Positions 1 through 11,700 of a stretch of DNA of 64,000 nt are shown here, piece by piece. Source of the DNA: Sparus aurata (Eukaryota > Chordata > Actinopteri > Spariformes > Sparidae); assembly GCF_900880675.1 (NCBI RefSeq), contig NC_044199.1, positions 16,567,970 to 16,631,969 on the forward strand, given 5' to 3'. How positions within the stretch are numbered: the stretch's first letter is position 1; each line of letters begins with the position of its first letter. Under the pieces are notes generated by a model, which did not search any database, was not told where the DNA came from, and was given only the letters and a program-made list of their open reading frames with translations. The translations under genes were made by a program, and so were the position numbers.

Positions 1-81
1 CTTTACTGACTTATTTGTTCCACACGTTTAGCCCAAAACTAGGAGAAATGAAGTGTATTTTCTTTCTGCTGAAGAGAGGCT

Positions 82-361
82 GGGCAGCATGGTGGTGCGT
101 CGTTACCTCACGGATTCAAACCCACCGGGTGGCTGAGGCATTTCTGTGTGGAGTTTGCATGCACTCCCCGTGTCTGCGTGTGTTTCCTCTGGGTACCCCG
201 ACTTCCTCCCACAGTCCAAAGAAATGCAGGTTAGGTCAATCGTGGACAGGAAATTTGCGCGTAGGTGTTAATGCAAGCGCGAGTTGTTGTTTGTCTGTCA
301 GCCCTGTGATGAACTGGCGACCTCCCACAACGCTTTCAAGGTATAGATAATGGATGGATGG
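82..361 (+). repeat. Dispersed teleost retroposon, tRNA-like head and GGAT tail
   Basis: Starts GGCAGCATGGTGGTGCGT and contains TTTCTGTGTGGAGTTTGCAT and CTTCCTCCCACAGTCCAAAG, phrases I know from a very common fish repeat. A B-box-like GGATTCAAACCC is at 112-123. It ends in short ATGG repeats. The 3' end of the same family recurs at 27233-27357. Confidence 0.75.
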
Positions 362-1136
362 AAGAAGAAAGGGTAGTCTAAGGTTAGGCTCCACAGAGCT
401 GTGTCTGCTTGATTTGATAATTCAAAAATAAATTGGCTCTAGAGTGGCACTATACTTGCTATAACTTCAAAATTGGATAAAATAATCTGCCATTTGAAAT
501 TTTATGCTCGTCTCAACCAGGTTTGGGGAGTAACAGGATACACATAACGGGATTCTGTAATAAGGACACAAAATAAAAGTCATTGCTCCGTTAAAGTTAC
601 TGAAAATAAATAGATGATTACATTACAGATACATTTAGGATACTAAAAAAAGGGGATTACAAACATTATAACTAATTTAAGATAAAGAATGTCACACAAC
701 TCTACTGTGGTCTCGGTACAAACTGATTACTTAAGTGTGTATCGATAGTGTGCAATATGGATTTTATTTCAGCCAGTACCATAAACGATAATTACCCGAC
801 GCTCACGGCCGATACCAATAAAATAACCGATAATAGAAACCAACATTTTAATGCTTTTTTAATTAAATTTGGTATTTAGGTAATCCAAAAAAATATGGAA
901 AGTAATCAGTTTACATTACTTTAACATTGTGATGCCCGGATTAGGTTACTGATGTCATTTTTTCAACACGCTATTAGTAACTGTATCTGTATATTTTGGA
1001 ATATCTATTAAAGTTACCCTCCCAAGCCTGATCTGACATTTTTATAATAAAAAATATGAACTTATTTAACACTGTCGCTTGCTTTTGAACCATGAGGTTC
1101 AGACGCCCCCCTGTAGAGTCCCTGTGGGTGAGAAAA

Positions 1137-1180
1137 TATGGGTTTTGCTTTACGATTTTGGGTGAATTGAACCTTTAAAC
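1137..1180. repeat. Possible end of a MITE
   Basis: ACGATTTTGGGTGAATTGAA followed by CCTTTAAA resembles the terminal sequence of the element at 23874-24425. The other end was not found. Confidence 0.35.
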
Positions 1181-1192
1181 TGTGAATTTCAG

Positions 1193-1320
1193 GTTCCACA
1201 AATTATTCTGAGAATGGAGGATACCGTTTCAATGCAACGGTGACAGTGAAGGCAGATTACGAGCCACTGATGTCCAGTGCCAGAGGACATCTGAATCACA
1301 CGAGACTGCTACAAGCAATG
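1193..1320 (+). CDS. umodl1: umodl1 exon: first half of a possible SEA-like module
   Basis: The acceptor is TTTCAG and the donor is ATG/GTAATA. The first two bases finish a codon begun upstream and the exon ends in phase 0. Residues 1-42 carry N-glycosylation sequons (NYS, NAT, NHT). The phase-0 split resembles that of the clearer SEA domain further on, but a SEA assignment is only a guess. It is the first coding exon I can see; nothing before it in the window looks coding. Confidence 0.72.
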
Positions 1321-2011
1321 GTAATACTACTGCTAACACTAAATCTGCTTCGACTGCAGCCACTAAGACCTCTGCTGGTTATATAATAAGATAACGCTGC
1401 CAAGACTGCCAGCCAGTGACCAATACTTGCTCTGCGTATTCTGTTCATTTCAACAGTTGAATGATTGAAACACAGACAGGCATACCAATGCATTCAATTA
1501 AATGAAGATGTCTTTCTTATTAGATTCTCAAAGATCATTTGTTTTTTTAAAACATTTTTTATCACTGATAGGTGACTGGAGCTCTGGAGTCTGATGTGTC
1601 GGTTTATTACCTCAGCACGTGGCCTGTGCACCCCTACAGAACCGCCACCTCGCTGCTGATCGACGGCAACTTTCCTCTGTCACTGTACAATGTCACATCG
1701 CAGCTGCATCTCCTCCTCAAACACATACAGGAGGTGTCGTCTGTAACAGTGGAAGGTGAGGGGACGCCGTCGTTCTGTACAGCAGCGCTCGCCTCTAAGT
1801 GAAGCTACTTGGGGGGATTTTTTTCTTTTCTCTCTTTAGAGAAATGACATTCTTGTGGAGTTTTGCAAGTGATTCATGTTGCGGAGAACACAGTGTTCAG
1901 GAAAAAATGACTCAGCCGCACCACAGTTTCCTTCTCCCACCACTTCTATTTGAGTGACAGTCATCTGTGGGATGTTTCCTGCAATAGAGGAAAATAACAC
2001 CAGGGCGAGTG

Positions 2012-2059
<48 letters not shown>

Positions 2060-2723
2060 CGTCCGCGCGTGCACCAACAAACACTCCCTCAGACACACAC
2101 ACAACACATTAATCATGAATCAATCATACTTCCTACATTTGCACTAAAGATGCAGAAACAAGAACGCCATTACGCACACACTCAAACACACATTGGGTTA
2201 CCTTTAAAATGTGCTGTTACAGATAATGATTTCCTTCTCCATGCTTTATTTCAGCAACAAACCGTACTTCTCGGCCACCTCGCATTGACCTAGCCTTTGA
2301 AGGGAGCCTATACTAGGGAGACAACTGAATCAAGTCCAACATGCACTGTGCATTTTAAGCAACAGTACTATTACCTGAAACCTTTAACAATGCCTCGTCT
2401 AATAATCCATCATTTCGCAATCTGAATGTCTTTCCCAATAAATGGCTATTTCAGATTATAATTTATTGTTAGAAAAGTATTTATTTTTAATTTTCACATT
2501 ACACCTGCAAACACATCCATGTGTAGTTCAGTAACTCTGATGCAAACTCCTCGTGTGTCTGTGTTTCAAATTGCAGATGTAGATGAGTGCGCACACCCGG
2601 CTCTCCGTCAGTGTTCGCTTCATGCAGACTGTAACAACACGGTGGGCTCCTATTATTGCACCTGCCACCAAGGATATATGGATGTTGACCCAAGCAACCC
2701 TGGAGCCAATTGTACAGGTTAGA

Positions 2724-2781
<58 letters not shown>

Positions 2782-5700
2782 AGCATTGAGTCATTGGATT
2801 TTGGACAAACTTGTGGAATCCATGCCCTCGCCAGTGCATGCTGTCATTATAGCTAAAGGGGGACACACTAAATACTAAGATTCTGAGATTCATAGACTAG
2901 ATTTCAAAGAAACAGCTTTTCATACAAATTGTTCAGCGGATATTAATGAAAAAAATAGCAAAATAGATATATTATTTGTCTATTATACCACTTGTTTTAC
3001 CATGTGTTTAGAATGGGTAGAACACTGGAGTTAAAAAAAACCCCAAACAATTTATATCGTCTACTAAATTCCAGATTATCGTTAAATTGATCATCATGCT
3101 TTCCATAATAATGTAAGTATAGAAAAAAATGAAAAGATGGCTGCATTTTGCTGCTATTAGATAAATATTATATTATTGTTAACATGTTAAGCAGTAGGAA
3201 AATGTTTAAAAAATTTAAACTAGCATTTCCAGAGTCAACAATGAACCGTTAAATTTAATGAATATTGGTATATTTATGTCTTGATTACAAAAAGACGATC
3301 TTTCGCTGCATTAGCTTTAACTGATGATCAGTTTTAATGTCTTCAGGAGAAATGTCTGTAAATAAAAACAGAAATCTAAGAAGCTAAATTATATTCAAGA
3401 GGAGTTTTTCAGCTGTGAGTAACGTCTGCAGTCTTCATCCCAAGCTCCACGGTCGTGTCTAGATGGTGACCCTGAACCCACGGAAGACCTTGTGAGAGTG
3501 ATCATCTCAGCCCACACTATGAGCTTCCCCTCACCTGACCAAGTGTTTCTGTGTCAAAACCAAACTAGATCTCAACCACAGTGTTGTCATATTATAAAAC
3601 ATATTGAATTTGTATACAATGTGCACCACAAGGAAACAATGTGCACAGATTTTGAAGGACTCTTACAAATAAATAGGTACTGTCAAGCACTGACCAAGCT
3701 CCAGAGTAAGAAAAGTGTAAAAGTCAGAAACACTTGTAAACGCTTGCAAGGCGTAAATGTTGTAAACATGCGGTTATGTCTGAAAGCGACTCATATAGTT
3801 ACACCAGCCCAACCCCAGTGGAAAATCTGCCCTCTGACGTGTAAAAATGTGTACATTCTTTGCCGGTGTATTGATAAAGTAAATGGACATGATCTTCAGT
3901 GTCTTAGCAGTAGCCAAAAATATCTGAATTCATCATAGCTGATGGCACCATGTATTTTTTGTAATTTATTAAACAAATACGTGGAATGCATCGTGCATTG
4001 AGCTGCGACAGGATTCTAGCAGCTACCACAGAAGACCAGAGCTGGAGCTAAAGAGAAAGAGTGAGCTGTGGCGTTGTATGTTTCTTTGCGAGTCAATGAT
4101 TGCGTGGGTTTACTTTCACATTCCTGTCAGGGTTATGTCATAGGAAATGCCCTTGCATTCTCACTCTCTTGCTAAAAGGTGAAATTTGGAAAAAAAAACT
4201 GCCAGTAAAAATTCATCAGACACTAGTTATGTAAAAATCACGAGAAATGTTCGAGCGCAAACACAGGAACATTGTGGTAGGGTGTGAATGATGCGGACAG
4301 AGAACCGCCATCTTGTAATGTAGGTGAACGATAGTAGGCCTGAGCTGTAACCTGATTAGCCATAACCTGGGCTAAAGTAGTTCCTCAAGCCAACTGAAGC
4401 AGGAAACTGTATTTAAGTTTAGCATGACGACATTCTGTCATCACTGCAGACCTCATATTTCTGCATGCAGACAAGCTAAAATCTGAACCATTTTATATCA
4501 TGATGTTCGTCAGTGTAAAAAAAAATCTTAGCTGAGTTTTTAATTCATAAACTTCTTTGATGAGCTTTAGGAAAGAAAACGGTGCAGCTTGCTGGACCCA
4601 TCCAACTCTTAAGAAACATTCAAAGAAAATTTAGCTCGTCTGGCATAATCCAAGATTCCCGAAGCCCCCGAGATCCCAAAATGATTTTGAAAGATGTTTT
4701 TTTTTCACACCTTTCATGCAAAGTCAAGCTCATGCATCCTCTTCATATGAGAGGCGCGATAACGCTTTTAGCTTAGTCGCTACAGCAAAGATTTCTCCTT
4801 AAAAACTGTGCAAATCTTTCCGATCAATTTGTCATCTCAGGGCTTCTGGAATCTTGGATTATGTGAGAGTTGAGCTTTATAGAGCCATTTTTTTGTTTTC
4901 TTTCTGTTGTTATTTTCCCATCTACTTCATTGTAGGCGAATGCTACAACATTGTTTTGCTGTGAAGCTCCAGAAATCTGTCCATCAGCGAGGGGGTGATA
5001 ATATACCGGATTTTCGAACTTTTCCTTTAATATTTTATATCTGAGGTATTGGATTCAGCATCAACTTCTGTTCTTTCTTCCCAGCTGACATCAGCGTGTC
5101 GACCACCACAGAGCCCCCGCTTACCTACCTACCACCCACACGCGCAACCCCCACCCCAGCCTCCAACACCACACAGGACCCTCAGAGCTACAGCACCACA
5201 GGTCTCCTCAGCACCACCGAGACCAGCGTGACCACAGCTCTGAGCAATGCAAGCTTTGTCCCTTATAATTCATCACATGCTCCGCAGTGGACAAGTTCTG
5301 CATTTTACACCAGCATGAGCTCAACAACCACATGCTGTAAGAAAACACTTTATTTTTTATCTCTAGACTGTTAAAAAAAAACCCTGTATTGATTTATAAG
5401 CCAAAGAAGTGGGTGTATTTGAGAGGAAATACTTGTTTTCATAAAAATGTTTTCATACTTTCAAAGGTGCCGATCAGCTCTCTAGACTGTTGGTTTAACG
5501 CATTACTTTACATCTATTGATCATGGAAAGGTTTCAGAACTACGTTTTAGTGATCTGTTTCAAAGCGGAGCTCAGCTAACTCACATCAGACTGACAAACT
5601 GCGCATACGAATCAAGATTGTGTTACCTCATTGCCTATTTCTCACCTCGGATGTTTTCAGAAAAATACTTTCGATTAGGGGAAAATGGTATGAGTCAGTG

Positions 5701-8700
5701 GATAAAATGAGCCACCCCCTGTATCTAGGTAACCACAAACAAAAGTAGTCATGTGACCGCAAATTAAGGAAATGCACTTCCTCAGGACTGAAGCACACAG
5801 GGGGAAAGTGGTAAGCAAACCAGAGCAAGGACATGCCAAATAAATTCATTGTGTTTCAAAAGTTATCAGTCCTAAAACAGTTGTGTTTTGGACAGTAGTG
5901 TTAGATTTTAATTTAAGTCAGTGAGAGCTACGAAACAAGGTCATGAACCTAGAATAACTGTGGATGTGACAAACACAAAAGCACATTTAAACATACATTC
6001 TCTCTGATTACAGTTTGACCTTTACTGAAAATGTAGAGTTAGCATGGGCACACAAACAAACGTATTGAGTTTATGCTCACTTATTTTGTTAAGTTGATGG
6101 CTTTGATAATGTTCAAAATGACCTCAAAACGGTATGACTTGTGCTGCTTATATATATTAACATTTAGCAGTTACTGTTTACCCCTAGATAGCTTAATTCA
6201 CCCCGACACCATGATCATCTGACCCCCACATTTGGGCAGGTTATGCCAAGGGACCGCTTTTGAAACAAACGAAATACAAAATCCAGCATCCAGCTTGCAG
6301 ATGAACACATTATGTTGTTTATTTAATATGAAAAAACAAAAACAAACTGTAGGGTGGGGCTGGGGTTACATGTCAGACTATTTCTTGACCAGGTATGATG
6401 ACATATTTGAATTTCAGATTGGGGTTGGCCTTGCCCTGGGCGGGAACAGACTTCAAGGTCTGGGAAGGTGGATTTGGTAATAATTGTCAAATTTCTTTAA
6501 CCACAATGTTCACTGTCCCTTTCCTTCCCCCACCACCTGCCACCACCGTCCAGCTCCTCCCATCATCACCAGAATATGGTCGACTCATGTCACTGGAACC
6601 TCCTTCTGTATCTACTGGTCCAGCGGGTCTGAGATGAACCAGACTTATCAGGTCGTCTTAAGCAATGGGTCAGGTGTCATTCAATATTGGGAAACCAGTC
6701 AGACGATGGTGAAGGTGACAGGACTGAGGCCTGGGGTGCTCTACAATGCTACTGTCACACCATTTGCCTGTGGAAGCCAAGGAAACACCCTCCATATGTC
6801 GGTCAGGACCGGTAAGAACTGTGGACAAAAAAGTTGATTGTTCCCGGGCCTTTGATTTTTTGTTTTACTGTATACAGTACACACTACTGTATATGAAGCT
6901 GCAGTTTGTATTGAAAACGTTGCATTAATCCCATTCTATTTTTCTGGGTAAAGGATAAAAAAATAGGAACTCTATTTTTTCTGAGCATAAAAGAACTGAA
7001 AATAAGATGAGAAGCAACCACTGAATACTTCCCAAGGGAGTAGTTAGTGATAAAGTACTTAATGTGTGATGAAGAAAAAAGATTACAGTTTAAACCAACT
7101 GGAAATGGGTGTTAAGAGGGCTGCCATTTCATTATGGAAAATGTGCTCATTTTACCAACTAAGGCTTTTTTTTTCTTTGCAGATGCTAAGACACTTGATG
7201 CCACAGCACGACTTACCAACATCAACTTCACTGCTGAGCTGCACAACACCAGCAGCCAGGCCTACAGAAACCTCACTGAGAGTATTACAGATGAGGTACA
7301 TGTGCTACAAGGACTGTCAGTGACAGAATATAATTTCTGAAAAAAAAAAAATCTCCACACATCTGTCTTTGAACACATCTCCTTGAAAGAATTAACAAAG
7401 TTAAATGAATAAGTGTTGTCCATCTTTCTTCTGACCGTGGCACTGTTTTCTTCAGATCTACCAGTCTCTGTCTCCGGAGATGAAGGCCATGGTGGATTCA
7501 GGCCACGTGAGAATTCAAATCAGAGGCTTCTCCCCAGGGAGTGTGGTGGTCAACTTCACCATCATCTTCACCCCAAGTCAAAGCCAAGACATCAGCAATG
7601 TGTCCGATGCTCTGCTGCACTCCCTGATGAACAGCACCAAGTACACAGTGGATAAAGATAACACAGGCATAAACGGTACATCTCTTTCTAGTCTCTGCTC
7701 TGTTTGATGTGTTTTATATAACCAGTGCCAGTAGCTAAAACTCATAGTAAGTAAGTAATTTTTTTTTATATAGCACTTTTCACAGATAAAAATCACAAAG
7801 TGCTTCACAATAAAATAAAATACAACAGTAAAAACATAAAAATACAATGAATAAAACAATTTAAGATATTAACTAAAAGCCTGCTTAAATAAGAAAGTTT
7901 TCAGCTGTTTCCAAAAAGTGCTAGGACGTGGTTGAAAGAATAGTCTCAGAATGCTACAGGTAACTTCAAGCAAAGTTTGATCATCAAGATGAGTTTAGAT
8001 CAGTACTACTACTAGAAATAGTTGAATGCGGTTCCTTCTTTTGGTCCAAAGGGGCTTCCCATAGTCTGAAAAAAAAAATCTCAGTTATCTCAGCTGTGGT
8101 TTGGAGACATCAAGTTCTCATCAAAAAGCCTCTGTTTCAAACTGGGGGATTTGTAGGATGCAGTGTTTTTCAGTGTTTACCCATACTCAGCCTTTGCTGT
8201 GTCAATTATGACTATTTTTAAATACGGCTCTTGTGAGTCCCCTACATATAAAGTAGTCAAACACAAAAGTGATGGACTACACCCTTAGAGATATAATATG
8301 TAACTTTTCCGCATTAAAAATGTCTATAAAACAAGACCCATGTCATATATTTTGTTGAATTGTGTAGTTATATTGTCTCAGATGTTTCCAACAATGATTG
8401 AAACCAGAGAAACCCACATTTTTTCGGTAAGCAATATTTCAAAGTCATTCGGTCACCTGTAATTATGACTTCTGGAGAAACACCAGATGATAAGTCAGAG
8501 AACAGGATGGAGGTCAGCCAATGTGACTAAAACCAACGAGCTCAAACACACCAAAATGCCATCACAGAACTTGTAGGGACGAAGGCTGACTACTGGGTCA
8601 CCTCATGTCACCTGTGTCTTGGCCAAAAAGCTGCCAATGGCCAGCTGTTACAGAGGAAATATCTCTCCATACCACTAAGTACCAATGGTCTGTCAATATC

Positions 8701-11700
8701 ATTCAAAAATGGAAAGCTGAATATCTAGGAATGTTAAGATGTTATGATAAAGCAGCATTTCATGACAACTCTCTTTGAAAGTCAAGAATTTGTCAGATTA
8801 AAAGTTGGCACTGGTGACGAGGCAGAGGTGAAAAATGGTAAAGAAACCATCTAAATGGGTGAAATCATGGAAATCATGGAATGAGAAACCCCTTGCTATG
8901 GTGTTTTAGTGCTAAGCACAATGACACAGAGGTGTGCTGAAATGAGGACTACAAATGTACCAGTCGGTCTTTTTCAGGATAACATAAAGCCGGAGTTATT
9001 GAGCCAAATTATTTTTATTTTGTAGATTTTGATGAATGTGCTGCAGGGGAAAATGACTGTTCCCAATGGGCTGAGTGTACAAACACCTGGGCATCATACA
9101 CGTGTGCTTGTTCAGACGGATTTATCGACATCAACCCTCAAAGACGTGGACGAGCCTGTCAAGGTATAGACTAACAGTATTGTAGTGGGAGGACTCACTT
9201 TTACTAATATGATGTAATTAAATAATAACAGAGTATCTTTTTGTCTTCTGCAGCCATCTCAACCTCTGAGACAATTACTCCCACAATATTTTCTACAGCT
9301 AGCACCACCCCTTTCTCTCAAATAACACCCATGACTGATGATCCAGTCACGCAAACAGCTCTCCCAGTTGTAACTACTGGTCAAGCTGCCACCACTTCTG
9401 CCACTGCAACCACCACTCCTGCACCAACAACAGCCACTACTGCGCCAATAACCATCACTACTGCACCTATCACCACCACTGCTGTCCTGACAACCACCAC
9501 CACCACTGCTCCAACAACAACTACTGCCCCAACAACCACCACTACCACTGCTCCAACAACCACCACCACCACCACTGCTCCAACGACAACTACTGCCCCA
9601 ACAGCAACCACCACTACTGCCCCAACAACAACTACAGCCCCAACAACCACCACTACTGCCCCAACAACCACCACCACTGCTGCCCCAACAACAACTACAG
9701 CCCCAACAACCACCACTACTGCCCCAACAACAACTACAGCCCTAACAACCACCACTACTGCCCCAACAACCACCACCACTGCTGCCCCAACAACAACTAC
9801 AGCCCCAACAACTACCACTACCACTACCCCAGCAACCACCACTACTGGCCCAACAACAACAACTACTATTACTCCAACCACTAGTACAGACCGAACAACA
9901 ATTATTACTGCTCCGGCAATCACTACCAGTGTCTCTACAACCACCACCACTGCCCCTACAACCACCACTACCATCCCTACAACAACTACTGCCCCTACAA
10001 CCACCACTTCCATCCCTACAACCACCACTACTCCTCCGACCACCACTACTCTTACAACCACCAATACCCCAATGACATCTGTCCCTTCTACCCCTTCAAC
10101 TGTCTCTACCAGCCCCACTTCCACCATGACAGCTCCCACAACCAATGCTACTGCCCCAAGAACTGCTACCAATACCCCCACGACAGGGGCCATCTCTGTC
10201 CAGTGCAGAGTTCCTTCCATCACTGTGACAGTTGCCAGAAATTTTCTTCTGAACACCAATATCAGGGAGAGTGCCCTATATCTGGGATTGCCGCAATGTG
10301 GCGTCAATGCTGGCAACGTCACCCATGCCCAGCTGACCGTGGCCTGGAATGAGTGCGCCACTAGTCTTGTCCATGTGAGTTTTTTTTTCCAAAAAGTGTT
10401 GCATTTTAGAAACTTTTGTATTTGAAAATAACCCAAACTGCTTGTGACATCTGGTATTTTAGAATCAAACTCACTACACGGCATCTGTAACCCTGTACAA
10501 CAACATGGAGCAGTACACCTCACCCGGTGGAACAGTGGAGACGCCCAGAATACGTCTGGAGGTTCCCATCGTGTGTGCCTACACGAAGAACATGGTCATC
10601 TCGGCTGACTTTGGCTCCATGGGGTATGCTTCAATTGGATGCAGTTGATGTGCTTCTGATGAATTATATGTGCAGATGTAGAACTTTGTCACTGCCATAT
10701 CATATAATGAACAGTCCTAAGGTCTGGTGTGTAGGACTAATTGGATCTATAAGCGGAAATGGAATATGATATCTAAAATGTTGTTAGCATTAGTGTCTAA
10801 ACACCTGAAAGTAAGAATGGTTATGTTTGTCTACAGAGAGGATGGATCCTTTTCCACAGAGTTCGCCATGTTGCAGCGCCATGAACTATCACACCAGACA
10901 CTAGCTGTAGAGAGGCTGTTTTGGGATGTTACCTGAAGGCAACCATAGGTTCACCTACACGCTTGGAAAGGGAGGTGTATTCATGTGGTTGCAATTTGCA
11001 ACCTCTCCACTAGATGACACTAAATCCTACAAATGAGTCCTTTTAAAACAATAATTTGGCGTTTTAGATCATATATTGATGAAGGTTGTCAGACATATTG
11101 TAGGCAACTGGACTTGTTTCAGTTTCTTTAGGATGAGGAAGAGAGAGGACCGCCCGTCAACTGGTACGGGAGAATGAAAGAACATCCAGGAAGCTGGAAA
11201 GTCAGAATTCACATGTGACCCTAAGGACTTGTAAGTAAGGACACACCCACTCAGGGCTCAAAGCCTGTAACTACCCCCAGTGAGTTAGAACTGTAGAAGC
11301 TTCTTGGATGAGAGGTGAAACAAGTCCAGTTGCTTATGGAATACCACTTAGATTTCGGAAATATACTTATTTGATTTCTTGCCAAAAATTACAACACAGG
11401 ATTGATACTGCTCCGAACTACTGTACTGTAAATATGCAAATGTAGCCAGCAGACAGTTGGCTTAACTTAACAAAAAGACTGGGAACGGGGGGAGACAGCA
11501 AGCCTAGCACTGTTTGAAGGAAACAAAATCTGCCTATCAGCACCTCTGAAGCTCACTAATTAACCTGTATCCCATCAGTTACTTCCTCCACACTGTTTGC
11601 CAAGAAACTGGTCCCAGCTAAGAAAACAACAACTTGTTGCATTAACACTTTGTCAATGTTTTTGTTTTTGGTCAAATTAAGCAAAAAAGATATAGCATGT

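Noticed and set aside
15..350. 111-codon open frame at the left edge
   Set aside because: It translates a dispersed retroposon (82-361), not a gene.
2009..2293. CRISPR-like or coding signal around the CA repeat
   Set aside because: Simple microsatellite; no spacers, and the frame is a His-Thr run.
3492..3938. 148-codon open frame on the plus strand
   Set aside because: It lies in a umodl1 intron, has no recognisable motif, biased AT-rich codons and a wrong phase for the flanking exons.
9381..10523. 380-codon open frame on the minus strand, rich in Val and Gly
   Set aside because: It is the complement of the Thr/Pro repeat exon. ACN-type repeats lack stops on either strand; composition is not protein-like and it has no splice or start context.
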